Positions 7,502-15,571 of a stretch of 64,000 bases of DNA are shown one piece after another. Both the position numbers and the translations under genes were made by a program. Each line of letters starts with the position of its first letter. The stretch's first letter is position 1. Below the pieces are notes generated by a model. The model did not search any database and was not told where the DNA came from. It was given only the letters and a program-made list of their open reading frames with translations. Origin of the DNA: Floridanema evergladense (lineage in GTDB: Bacteria > Cyanobacteriota > Cyanobacteriia > Cyanobacteriales > Aerosakkonemataceae). The stretch lies in NCBI RefSeq assembly GCF_041929205.1, contig NZ_JBHFNT010000067.1, one strand, 5' to 3'.

Positions 7502-8538
7502 TTATTCACGTTTAACCATCCTTCTTCGTCCTGTAAAATTGCAAAACCCTCTGTTGTTTTACAATTTTCTGCGAATTCGATCGCTGCTTCTCTAAAAGCA
7601 TGATCCTCAAAAATATCTCCTAACATTTTGCGGAGATATTTCCAAAGTACGAATCGCTGCTCTAAATGAATATTGAGCAGAAATCTTAATAAATAGCGCA
7701 ATGGCTGTTCGCAATCTATTGGTTGATACTTAGGTGTGTTAGTTTTCCGAAAATAAAAGTGGGGATAGTATTGGTTATTGTAACTTCTGACATCTATTCG
7801 CGAAAATTCTACATTTCCTAATGTTTGAATCGGCGTAACAACTACAGCTACATGAGAACGTAAATCCGGCTTATCAAAAAACTCAATCAAATAACTGTAT
7901 CCTTTTTGCACACTCTTGAGTAAATCTGTTGGACATTGGCGCATATACTTTTCACATTTAATCGGAACAAAAATCACCAATCTTGGTTCCTTCAAATTTT
8001 GATAGGACGTTTTAAAATAATCCGTTACAAGATTAGGTTTGTTAATTAAATCATGCCAACGTCCTTCTTCTTCCATCAGCGCAGGCGCATCAACAGCAAC
8101 TAGTACAATTCCGCACTCATCTAACAGTTTTTTTACTGATTCCATATCCGAGGTTAAATCCTTACCTGGAAAATCAATAAAAAAAAGTTTTACTGTTGCA
8201 TCCATACCCGTTTTAGCCAAACTAAACTCAAAGTCTTGAGGTTCTGTAGTACCTTTAATTCCTCCTACTACTTCCAGTTCATTTTGGGTATCAAAACAGC
8301 TTTTTAGATCGGATCTTTTATCTTGCAGAATTAACGAAGTTTTTAATTCTGGTCGCAGAATCAAAGAAGTTTTCTGGGTTGTTCTATCAAACTGTTCGGA
8401 CATGGCAGTTAAAAGACTGGTTTTTCCCACTCCTCTAGGGCCAAATACAGTAATTTTAATCTTTCTTGGCCCTTCTAAAGGTTTTTTGAACAGTCTTTTG
8501 GCTGATTGGAAGAAGTCCTGATTTTGAGGAGCATTCAT
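7498..8538 (-). CDS. P-loop GTPase (TRAFAC-like), second gene of GTPase operon
   Basis: 346 residues from the ATG at 8538, which follows AAGGG on the minus strand and lies 32 bp after the stop of the dynamin-like gene. Walker A/G1 is GPRGVGKTS (residues 33-41); G3 is FFIDFPGKDL (D122-x-P-G); the stretch VIFVPIKCEKY (about 189-198) sits where G4 is expected but lacks the classical NKxD. A helical C-terminal region follows and contains no membrane segment. The family resembles the small GTPases found beside dynamin-like or scaffold proteins in bacterial conflict modules. An upstream in-frame start at 8628 would overlap the previous gene and is less likely. Confidence 0.8.
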   Translation of the reverse strand: MNAPQNQDFFQSAKRLFKKPLEGPRKIKITVFGPRGVGKTSLLTAMSEQFDRTTQKTSLILRPELKTSLILQDKRSDLKSCFDTQNELEVVGGIKGTTEPQDFEFSLAKTGMDATVKLFFIDFPGKDLTSDMESVKKLLDECGIVLVAVDAPALMEEEGRWHDLINKPNLVTDYFKTSYQNLKEPRLVIFVPIKCEKYMRQCPTDLLKSVQKGYSYLIEFFDKPDLRSHVAVVVTPIQTLGNVEFSRIDVRSYNNQYYPHFYFRKTNTPKYQPIDCEQPLRYLLRFLLNIHLEQRFVLWKYLRKMLGDIFEDHAFREAAIEFAENCKTTEGFAILQDEEGWLNVNK

Positions 8539-8570
8539 TTTAATTACCCTTATTTTTTTAGAATTGTAGT

Positions 8571-10814
8571 TTAGAAATCTGGCTCTAATTTGATTGCTTC
8601 TTCTACACGCTTGACTAAACTTAGCCATTTTTGGTGTAGATAAGCGTTGTCAGTTAATGTCTTAAATTCAGATGACCAGACTTTTGTTCGCTCTGTTTGA
8701 AGAAAAATTAACCATCCATCTTTTACGCCTTCTGCACGCAGTACGCGATCGACAAATTCCTCTACAATTGCGTAAGCTGCTTGACTTGGCTCGTTCAGTA
8801 ATTCATTCAAAGCTTGTTTACAATCATATAAAACCTCATCATAAAGAGTTTTAATAAAGTTATAAACTTGCTTAGCAGAGAAAGGTTGTGACAATTGGGG
8901 AGCTTTATCAGGCATTAACCTATCTAATTGTTTCCGAATTCGGTGCTGCATAACTTCTCGATAAGAAAGATTAAATTCCGAGAGAATTTCAAACCCTAAT
9001 TTAATGTTTTGTAGTTTCTCACTTTCTATTGAGTTACCTTCATATTTAGCTAAAGTATTAGCAATCATCTGAATTAACTCTGCACCCTGAGCTTCGGTTC
9101 CGATTAGTTTTCCTAAACATCCTTCTTCTGCCAATACTTTTGCTACCTTTGATTTAATATCTCCCACGTATAGCTTCAATCCTCTGTCTATGGTAAGAAA
9201 TTGTTGGGAGATGTAAGTTCGCACGTTATTTAAACAAGTATTGTAAGCAGCTTGATAGCCTCCAAGATTAGCACGTAATCTTTCGATTTCTTCGATCGCG
9301 GGAATTCCCGGATGCTCCTGACAGTTTTGCACGACATGATTCACCAGTTCGCTAAACTGAGAATTGGGAACATCCCTTTCTACCGCTAGACTATCCAATA
9401 AACTCTCTAAGCCAACAGAAAGGTTATTCCACAGTTTATTAAATAAATTGATAAAAACGGGGAACCAAACATCATGAACCTCTGCTTGTCCAAAAGCACT
9501 TTTCGCTTTCTTAATTAACTCTTTAAGCTTATCCTGAAGTTGATTAAGACTACGCCGACGAGCCGAAGCATACTCTTGATCCAGATCGCTCATAGAATTA
9601 GCAAGATAATTAAGAATGCGATCGAGAATTTTATTATTTACTTCCTCAGTGTTTTGGCAATTGGCAATCACACAATCTACTACTTTAATGTTGACATCTT
9701 GGATTGTATTTTGCAGATATTCGCAGTTTTTCAAGTTATCATTTGCAGGTGATTGACCAACTATTCGATTCAAAATCATAAAAGACCATTTTTCTATGGG
9801 TAACTCCGTCAAAGCATTGCGAACTTTGTCGTATAACCCGATATGATTGTCGATATCCCAATATGCGCCTGTTGGGTTTGGTAGGCGTATAAAGAGGACA
9901 AAATCAACTTCTTCGCCGAGTGCTTTAATTAGTCTTTGTTCGTCACCGACAGTGGTATCACCCAAACCAGGCATATCAACTAAAGCGATTTGTCCCACAT
10001 CAGATTGCGGAAAATTACAAGTGACTCTGGCTTCTCGCACTGCTACATAATTGTAGATTGGCTCCCCAGAAGAATCATGTTGTGCTACGTATTCTCGAAT
10101 ATCTGATTTGCAAATTACTCTAGGTGAAGGAGCTTGTAACAAATGGCGATAGTGCTTCAGATTTTTTTGATATTCTTGTAGCTTTTTGTATTTTGATTCA
10201 TATTCAGAAATGTTTTTTAAGCGATCGGGTAAAGGTGGAATAGAGCCTGGTTTAGCAAACTCATCTAGTGTGAGAGGACAGTTACCTAAAGAAAGTTCTG
10301 TATAATACAGTGCAATTACTTCATTGAGAAATGAATTTTCTGTATAAAACCAAATTTCGCCATAAGTTTCTGCACTAGAAAGATATTCTAGAGAATTTCC
10401 ATGCCGAATATTTACTTTTACTCCGGTGCAATGCTGGCGATCGCTTGTGGGTATCTCTTCTGATGAAAGGCCAGATATACTTTTTAGTAGAGTACTCTTG
10501 CCTTCTCTTGCTTTCCCGACGACACCAATGTTGAGCGTGTCACGAGAAAAGCGTTTTCTTAGTTTATCAAGACCTATTATTTCTGACTCAATATCAGAGA
10601 GCATGGCTGGTATATCAGTTTTTGCCAGCCGTTCCAATTGCCAGAGGATACTTTTATCAACTATCTGTTCGAGAAGCTGCTCGCTATGACTTTTCAAGTC
10701 ACCTACTACTTTTTCATAAAAGCTGAGATTGGCGATCGCAGCTTCTATTTTATGACCGTAGGATTTTCTGTTTTCAATGATTTTCGCAATTTGCGTTGCT
10801 CTCAATGTAAGCAT
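8571..10814 (-). CDS. Dynamin-like large GTPase, first gene of GTPase operon
   Basis: 747 residues. A helical N-terminal region (1-90) precedes the G domain: G1 GKAREGKST (100-108), a threonine switch I region (TSDRQHCTG, about 123-131), G3 VDMPGLGDTT (D280), and a degenerate G4-like LNRIVG near 355. The remaining 350 residues are mainly helical with long heptad-like stretches and no obvious membrane helix. This is the plan of bacterial dynamin-like or GTPase-scaffold proteins that assemble on a membrane or on a partner. It heads a three-gene operon on the minus strand. Start ATG at 10814 has no strong ribosome-binding site. Confidence 0.82.
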   Translation of the reverse strand: MLTLRATQIAKIIENRKSYGHKIEAAIANLSFYEKVVGDLKSHSEQLLEQIVDKSILWQLERLAKTDIPAMLSDIESEIIGLDKLRKRFSRDTLNIGVVGKAREGKSTLLKSISGLSSEEIPTSDRQHCTGVKVNIRHGNSLEYLSSAETYGEIWFYTENSFLNEVIALYYTELSLGNCPLTLDEFAKPGSIPPLPDRLKNISEYESKYKKLQEYQKNLKHYRHLLQAPSPRVICKSDIREYVAQHDSSGEPIYNYVAVREARVTCNFPQSDVGQIALVDMPGLGDTTVGDEQRLIKALGEEVDFVLFIRLPNPTGAYWDIDNHIGLYDKVRNALTELPIEKWSFMILNRIVGQSPANDNLKNCEYLQNTIQDVNIKVVDCVIANCQNTEEVNNKILDRILNYLANSMSDLDQEYASARRRSLNQLQDKLKELIKKAKSAFGQAEVHDVWFPVFINLFNKLWNNLSVGLESLLDSLAVERDVPNSQFSELVNHVVQNCQEHPGIPAIEEIERLRANLGGYQAAYNTCLNNVRTYISQQFLTIDRGLKLYVGDIKSKVAKVLAEEGCLGKLIGTEAQGAELIQMIANTLAKYEGNSIESEKLQNIKLGFEILSEFNLSYREVMQHRIRKQLDRLMPDKAPQLSQPFSAKQVYNFIKTLYDEVLYDCKQALNELLNEPSQAAYAIVEEFVDRVLRAEGVKDGWLIFLQTERTKVWSSEFKTLTDNAYLHQKWLSLVKRVEEAIKLEPDF

Positions 10815-11329
10815 TGATACTGATGCTGATAAGACTAATGAACGATCGACTTTGAGTAATCATTAAGTTATCATGCCACTAATTAAGATGTAAATATTTT
10901 AAATTTTCTCAATATTAGAATTCGATCGTATCTTCGCTTTACTGATTTATATACACTATAACAGAATAATAATATTTGTACACACTTAAAAAATAAGTTG
11001 ATTTTTATACTAATTTTTTCTTGGCGATTTTCAACCAAACTGAAGCTAATCATTTGCGGTAAAACCTTTAAAATATGGATTTCACCAAAATATTTTTATT
11101 TCGTAATAGGTGACTTATTTGTAAAAATTTATTCTACTGTATCTACTCTAAAATACTTTTTTGCTAACACTTTTAATTCAAATTCAATCAATTAGCTTTA
11201 TATTATGTTCAGAAAATGTAGATTGATGAGCTTCCCCAAACTAATCGTTACTTGAACAAATTAAACTATATAGTAATTTAATATACTGAACCATAACTGG
11301 ATGTAGAGTAAGAATTTTTTCTGATAGCC
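10815..11329. other. AT-rich intergenic stretch, no gene seen
   Basis: About 515 bases upstream of the GTPase operon. It is AT-rich with several short open frames that are not credible (low-complexity Phe/Lys/Ile content). It presumably carries the operon promoter, but I could not assign a convincing -10/-35 pair. No tRNA or structured RNA is apparent. Confidence 0.4.
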
Positions 11330-11507
11330 TCAATCAGCCGGAAAATCTGCCGCCAAAGGAGCAGTATTAGCATTAAATTCAGCAGCAAAAAACTCTACTG
11401 AGATCTTGCACCAGGGGAGGCAGAGCCTCCCAGATCCTCGTTCCCAGGTTGAACCTGGGAACGAAAAATGGATCGTAAGGTTTAGTGCTAAAAACTGCTA
11501 CTCTCAT
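11330..11507 (-). pseudogene. Remnant of a D-lactate (2-hydroxyacid) dehydrogenase gene
   Basis: Reading the minus strand from 11507, the first codons give MRVAVFSTKPYDP, the characteristic N-terminus of LdhA-type D-lactate dehydrogenases. The frame then runs into a repeat element. On its far side another frame reads VEFFAAEFNANTAPLAADFP, matching the next conserved block of the same family (V-F-F-E-x-x-L-x-x-x-T-A-x-L-A-x-x-F-P), and ends at a TGA. The NAD-binding and catalytic domains are absent. So the gene was interrupted by the element at 11398-11471 and the rest deleted. Confidence 0.7.
11398..11471. mobile_element. MITE-like element, family 2, truncated copy
   Basis: Starts CTGAGATCTTGCACCA, the shared terminal repeat of family 2. 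It then follows the reverse complement of the 37207-37309 copy (including the palindrome CGTTCCCAGGTTGAACCTGG, then GAACG) as far as AAAAATGGA, where similarity stops. The second terminal repeat is missing, so one end is deleted. It lies inside the lactate dehydrogenase remnant. Confidence 0.65.
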
Positions 11508-11581
11508 GGGGATTGGGGATTGGGGACTGGGGATTGGGGACTGGGGACTGGGGACTGGGGATTGGGGACTGGGGATTGGGG
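11508..11581. repeat. GGGGATT/GGGGACT heptamer array
   Basis: About ten tandem heptamers alternating GGGGATT and GGGGACT. This is the short tandem repeat class typical of filamentous cyanobacteria. The same units occur at 3558-3594 and 54623-54652. It starts right beside the ATG of the lactate dehydrogenase remnant and replaces any recognisable promoter. Confidence 0.85.
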
Positions 11582-11591
11582 TTAGGGAAGA

Positions 11592-11669
11592 TCTCCCCAT
11601 CTCCCCATCCCCCCATCCCCCCATCCCCCCATCCCCCCATCCCCCCATCTCCCCATCTCCCCATCTCTC
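11592..11669. repeat. CCCCATC/CCCCCCAT tandem array
   Basis: C-rich units (CTCCCCAT and CCCCCCAT) repeated about nine times, ending at the gap1 stop codon. A similar array is found at 44351-44397. It probably forms the 3' untranslated region of gap1 on the minus strand. Confidence 0.8.
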
Positions 11670-12704
11670 CTACGCTGGCTGAAGAGCCTTTTCCTTAGCT
11701 GCCATTGCCAGGATTAGGTCAACCATTCTGCTGGAATAACCCCATTCGTTGTCGTACCAAGCAACTACTTTGAAGAAATTTGAGTTTAATTCAATTCCGG
11801 CACCTGCATCGAAAATGCTGGAATGTGGATCTGTGGTAAAGTCGCTGGAGACTACATCATCTTCCGTGTAACCCAAAATTCCTTTGAGTTCGTTTTCCGA
11901 TGCTGCCTTCATAACTTCACAGATTTCTTTGTAGCTGGTGGCTTTTTCAGTTTTGAAAGTTAAGTCAACCGCTGAAACGTCGGGGGTGGGTACGCGGAAA
12001 GCCATGCCTGTGAGTTTGCCTTTCAGTTCTGGAATCGCTAAAGTAACAGCTTTAGCAGCACCTGTGGAAGCGGGGATGATATTTTGGGAAGCACCACGTC
12101 CACCGCGAAAGTCTTTCTTGCTGGGTCCGTCAACTGTGGGCTGGGTGGCTGTCATAGCGTGAACTGTGGTCATTAAGCCTTCTGTAATGCCGAATTTATC
12201 GTTGAGAACTTTGGCGACGGGGGCTAAACAGTTGGTGGTGCAACTGGCGTTGGAAACGATGTTGTCTTTGGTGGGGTCGTATTTCTGATCGTTGACTCCC
12301 ACTACAAAGGTAGGTACTTTATCGGGGTCTTTGGTGGGGGCGGAAATGACGACTTTTTTGGCACCTGCTGTGAGGTGTTTGGATGCGCCATCAAAGCTGG
12401 TAAATAGTCCGGTGGATTCAACTACGTACTCGATGCCCATTTGTCCCCAAGGTAATTCTTCGGGATTTTTGATGGATACGCAGGGGATAAACTTGCCGTT
12501 GACAACGATGCCGTCTTCTTTGGCTTCTACTGTGCCAGCGAAACGACCGTGTGTGGAGTCATATTTTAATAAGTAGGCGATCGCTTCTGGTGGTACAAGA
12601 TCGTTAATACAAGCCATTTCAACTTCTGGATGATCGAGTCCGATGCGGAATACTAACCTTCCGATGCGACCAAATCCGTTAATTCCTACTTTAATAGCTG
12701 CCAT
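11670..12704 (-). CDS. gap1: Glyceraldehyde-3-phosphate dehydrogenase, gap1 type
   Basis: 344 residues covering the whole enzyme. The NAD-binding start is KVGINGFGRIGRLVFR. The catalytic cysteine lies in SNASCTTNC (C155), with its histidine partner in TTVHAMTATQ (H182), and the C-terminal WYDNEWGYS is intact. It oxidises glyceraldehyde-3-phosphate to 1,3-bisphosphoglycerate in the cytoplasm. The N-terminus and the INDL segment resemble the glycolytic, NAD-preferring Gap1 of cyanobacteria rather than the photosynthetic Gap2 (IRVAINGFGRIGRNF type). The start ATG is preceded by AAAGGAG. The gene is monocistronic, with simple repeats directly after the stop. Confidence 0.9.
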   Translation of the reverse strand: MAAIKVGINGFGRIGRLVFRIGLDHPEVEMACINDLVPPEAIAYLLKYDSTHGRFAGTVEAKEDGIVVNGKFIPCVSIKNPEELPWGQMGIEYVVESTGLFTSFDGASKHLTAGAKKVVISAPTKDPDKVPTFVVGVNDQKYDPTKDNIVSNASCTTNCLAPVAKVLNDKFGITEGLMTTVHAMTATQPTVDGPSKKDFRGGRGASQNIIPASTGAAKAVTLAIPELKGKLTGMAFRVPTPDVSAVDLTFKTEKATSYKEICEVMKAASENELKGILGYTEDDVVSSDFTTDPHSSIFDAGAGIELNSNFFKVVAWYDNEWGYSSRMVDLILAMAAKEKALQPA

Positions 12705-12807
12705 GAAAATCTCCTTTTAATTCTGTGTCAATGAGTCTGACAATTTGGTTGTGAAGACTTGTTTATCAATCAGGCTGAAGTTACTCATTTACCTTCAACC
12801 TTATGTC

Positions 12808-12863
12808 AAGCGTTCAAACGCTTATCAAGATAATGCTTTCTGATCTGAAAGCGGCTTTTTTTT
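12808..12863. promoter_or_regulatory. Inverted repeat and terminator-like stem upstream of gap1
   Basis: AAGCGTT-CA-AACGCTT (12808-12823) is a perfect 7+7 inverted repeat about 105 bp before the gap1 start and could be an operator. Just beyond it, GCTTTC-TGATCT-GAAAGC followed by GGCTTTTTTTT (12835-12863) looks like a rho-independent terminator reading on the + strand, although no + strand gene precedes it. Both roles are inference. Confidence 0.35.
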
Positions 12864-13026
12864 GGCAAAGTCTTAAGCTTTAGTCAGTAGGTAGATATCT
12901 AAAAAGTGAAAACTAAGGCTGGTTCTTCTGCCCACCCGATAAGAGTTACAGCTTTCTTGTGGGGTGGGCATCTTGCCCGCCTCATCCAAAGATAAGTTTT
13001 ATCACTTATTTGGGTAAACGATATAA

Positions 13027-13147
13027 CTGAGATCTTGCACCATTCTCAACAAGACTTGAAAAACCGGGTTTCTTTACGAAAAATCTGGGCTTTCAGATTT
13101 AGCTATTTGCAAGAAACCCGGTTTTTAGCCCTGGTGCAAGATCTGAG
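13027..13147. mobile_element. MITE-like element, family 2, with 4-bp target duplication
   Basis: Ends are CTGAGATCTTGCACCA and TGGTGCAAGATCTGAG (16 bp, one mismatch), flanked on both sides by ATAA (13023-13026 and 13148-13151). The 121-bp element contains a second inverted pair, AAACCGGGTTTCTT and AAGAAACCCGGTTT, absent from the other copies. So the termini are conserved and the inside differs. Non-coding. Confidence 0.75.
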
Positions 13148-13188
13148 ATAACGTCTCTGAATTAACAATTTGGACGTTAGTAATTCCG

Positions 13189-13275
13189 ATGTTGTTGGTG
13201 AGTGCGATCGTTCTTTTCTTAGCTGCAATTCTCTCTTGGTTTTGGTTACGTTCCTACCAAAATAGTCAAACATAA
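13189..13275 (+). CDS. Possible 28-aa hydrophobic peptide
   Basis: ATG-initiated frame reading MLLVSAIVLFLAAILSWFWL and then RSYQNSQT: one hydrophobic helix with a short polar tail, as in small photosynthetic-membrane subunits. It resembles none that I know (PetL, PetN, PsaM and Ycf12 were considered). No clear ribosome-binding site. May be chance. Confidence 0.25.
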   Translation: MLLVSAIVLFLAAILSWFWLRSYQNSQT

Positions 13276-13346
13276 CAAGTTTTTGCACCAGTTTTACACT
13301 ATTGTTGTTTATGCTGTGAATGTGATTAAAGCAAAAGACCTATTGT

Positions 13347-13841
13347 ATGATTCATGATTCAGCTAAAGCGAATGACATCATCCAAAAAGAAGCGATCGTC
13401 AGCGGCGTTATTAACGCTGTGATTAACGGCATTATTGGTTGGTTCATGTTTCAGAGTCAAGCAACTGTGCCGATGACAGTAGATACGATTTCAGCACATG
13501 AAAAAACAGTTTTTTCATCAGGTGTAATGACTGCTTTTATGCTATCCCTGATTTTGGGTGCGATCGCCTTTTTTAACTTTGGCAAGAAAGCGAAAAACTT
13601 GCAATTAGCCCCGGTAGAATTGCTCGATCGACCTTTCTTCTTTTTTGGATTGAGAACTGTTTTGTTTTATTCTCTATTCGCTTTTGGCACGGCTGCATTA
13701 GTAGCATTATTTTGGCAAAAATTTCTCGGTACAATCTTAGTAACACCATTGATTGCAGCGATAATCCTTGGCTTGATTGCTGGTGTTGCAGCTTGGTTTA
13801 TTAATGCAGCTGTAATGAAAGCAATCCTTCGTCCCGAATAG
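13347..13841 (+). CDS. Four-helix membrane protein, unknown
   Basis: 164 residues with four hydrophobic segments (about 18-38, 57-77, 100-122 and 128-155). It begins MIHDSAKANDIIQKEAIVSG; a charged linker (FGKKAKNLQLAPVELLDR) separates segments two and three. No transporter signature can be named. It precedes the hdhA-like gene by 63 bp on the same strand, close enough to share a transcript, but hdhA has its own strong ribosome-binding site. Codon use is AT-rich, like the flanking chromosome. Confidence 0.6.
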   Translation: MIHDSAKANDIIQKEAIVSGVINAVINGIIGWFMFQSQATVPMTVDTISAHEKTVFSSGVMTAFMLSLILGAIAFFNFGKKAKNLQLAPVELLDRPFFFFGLRTVLFYSLFAFGTAALVALFWQKFLGTILVTPLIAAIILGLIAGVAAWFINAAVMKAILRPE

Positions 13842-13904
13842 AGATTTGGCTGCAAAAATCAGCTTTTTTTGATTCCTGAATTAGATTAAAGGAGATTAGT
13901 AAAT

Positions 13905-14672
13905 ATGTCAGTAGTAGACGCATTTAAACTTGATGGACAGGTGGCAATTGTAACAGGTGGGGGAGCCGGAATAGGTCGGGGAATTGCAGAATTGTTTGCC
14001 CAAGCTGGGGCGGCAGTTGTTGTTAGTGACTTGAAAAAAGAAACAGCTGATGTAGTAGCAGAAAGAATTAATGCTAATGGGGGAAAAGCGCTCGCCGTTG
14101 CTTGCGATGTTACTAATGATGAAAACTTAGCAAATTTGGTGCAGGAGACGATCGACTCCTTTGGCAAAATTACTATTTTAGTTAACAACGCTGGAGGTGG
14201 TGGCCCAAAACCTTTTGATATGCCAATGGATACATTTATTTGGGCATATAAACTCAATGTTTTTTCAGTTTTTCACCTTTGTCAATTATGCGCCCCCCAC
14301 ATGGAAGCAGCGGGAGGCGGTGCAATTTTAAATATTTCCTCAATGGCAGGTGAAAACAAAAACATTAATATGGCTTCTTACAGTTCCTCAAAAGCAGCAG
14401 AAAGTCATTTAACTCGCAACATTGCCTTTGATTTAGGGCCAAAAAATATTCGCGTAAATGCGATCGCTCCCGGTGCAATTAAAACTGATGCTTTGGCAAC
14501 TGTGCTCACACCAGAAGTTGAAAAAACCATGTTAAAGCATACACCTTTGGCACGTTTGGGACAACCAAATGATATTGCTTATGCCGCTTTGTTCTTCTGT
14601 TCTCCCGCTGCAAGTTGGGTAAGTGGACAAGTGCTCACCGTTAGCGGTGGTGGTTTGCAGGAACTGGATTAG
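13905..14672 (+). CDS. hdhA: SDR oxidoreductase, HdhA-like
   Basis: 255 residues, classical short-chain dehydrogenase. The nucleotide-binding motif is TGGGAGIGRG (residues 18-27), then NNAGGGGPKPFDMPM, and the catalytic S-x(n)-Y-x-x-x-K is seen as ISSMAGENKNINMASYSSSK. It ends LTVSGGGLQELD. Overall it closely follows my memory of E. coli 7-alpha-hydroxysteroid dehydrogenase (NNAGGGGPKPFDMPM and ENKNINM are shared), though a steroid substrate is unlikely in a cyanobacterium. AAAGGAG precedes the ATG. It leads a collinear series of five metabolic genes ending with the HAD phosphatase. Confidence 0.85.
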   Translation: MSVVDAFKLDGQVAIVTGGGAGIGRGIAELFAQAGAAVVVSDLKKETADVVAERINANGGKALAVACDVTNDENLANLVQETIDSFGKITILVNNAGGGGPKPFDMPMDTFIWAYKLNVFSVFHLCQLCAPHMEAAGGGAILNISSMAGENKNINMASYSSSKAAESHLTRNIAFDLGPKNIRVNAIAPGAIKTDALATVLTPEVEKTMLKHTPLARLGQPNDIAYAALFFCSPAASWVSGQVLTVSGGGLQELD

Positions 14673-14711
14673 AAATTTTGAATTTTGGATTTTGGAATAC
14701 AAGGAGGTTCT

Positions 14712-15506
14712 ATGACGTTTGATGCATTTCACGATTTTCGGATGGATGGTCATGTGGCGATCATCACGGGCGGTGCCCAAAACATTGGGGAAGCCATTGC
14801 TAAAACCTTTTCTGGCGCAGGAGCCAAGGTGATGATTGCCGACCTCAATGGCGAGAAGGCTCAAGCCACAGCAGCGGCTATTCAAGCTGAAACGGGTAAT
14901 GACGTGTTGGGAATCGGCTGCAACGTCACCAGTGAGGAGGATATTCAAGCCTGTGTTGACCAAACCGTCAAAGCCTTTGGCGGGATTTCCACTCTGGTCA
15001 ATAACGTTGGTTGGGGCAAAGCCTATGACGACCCCCTAGATGTTCCCATCGAAGACATGGTTGAAAGCTACAAGCTCAACACCCTGTCAGGGATGCGGAT
15101 GACTGCCGCCTGCCGCCCTTACTTGCTTGAAGCTGAAAATGCCACCATTACCAACTCCGGTTCTCTGGTCGGTACGCTACCAGCCTTTGACTTCATTGCT
15201 TATTCCGCCGCAAAAGCCGCTCTCAATCACATGATGCTGGGTCTTGCCCACTATTTTGCTAAGGAAGTTCGCATCAATACGGTGTTAATTGGGACTGTCA
15301 TTACTCCGGGCTATGCGGAGGCAGGGCTGGACGAAAAGGCTCAGTATGCCTTAGCTCATCCCGACAACCTGACCGGACGTGCTGGTAAACCGCAAGATAT
15401 TGCGAACGCCTTTCTCTGGCTGGCATCCCCGGCTGGCTCCTGGGTAAGTGGTCAAACCTTGCAGGTCTCTGGTGGTGGCAAGCGGGTGCGCCTCAAGCCT
15501 GAATAA
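14712..15506 (+). CDS. SDR family oxidoreductase
   Basis: 264 residues from the ATG at 14712, which is preceded by AAGGAGG (an upstream alternative at 14685 lacks one). Nucleotide-binding motif TGGAQNIGEA, then NNVGWG in place of NNAG, and catalytic S-Y-K in ITNSGSLVGTLPAFDFIAYS followed by AAKAA. Also belongs to the classical SDR family; substrate unknown. It starts 39 bp after hdhA. Base composition rises here: one 60-base line (14821-14880) has 35 G+C, against 27 in a line of hdhA (14041-14100). The gene may therefore have a different history from its neighbours. Confidence 0.82.
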   Translation: MTFDAFHDFRMDGHVAIITGGAQNIGEAIAKTFSGAGAKVMIADLNGEKAQATAAAIQAETGNDVLGIGCNVTSEEDIQACVDQTVKAFGGISTLVNNVGWGKAYDDPLDVPIEDMVESYKLNTLSGMRMTAACRPYLLEAENATITNSGSLVGTLPAFDFIAYSAAKAALNHMMLGLAHYFAKEVRINTVLIGTVITPGYAEAGLDEKAQYALAHPDNLTGRAGKPQDIANAFLWLASPAGSWVSGQTLQVSGGGKRVRLKPE

Positions 15507-15571
15507 ATCGTTGGAAGCGCAAAATGTAGGATTCAACTTATTAGCCAAGCCATTGCTGCTCAATTGAAATA

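Noticed and set aside
10998..11195. 65-residue open frame upstream of the GTPase operon
   Set aside because: Phe/Ile/Lys/Ser-rich composition typical of random AT-rich DNA, no ribosome-binding site.
11379..11648. 89-residue minus-strand frame
   Set aside because: It translates simple repeats, the repeat element and 13 codons of the lactate dehydrogenase remnant; not a gene.
11508..11669. Tandem repeats suggesting a CRISPR array
   Set aside because: Units are 7-8 bases long and contiguous, with no 30-40 base spacers and no cas genes nearby.
13023..13313. Autonomous IS for family 2
   Set aside because: No transposase reading frame lies between or beside any copies in the window.
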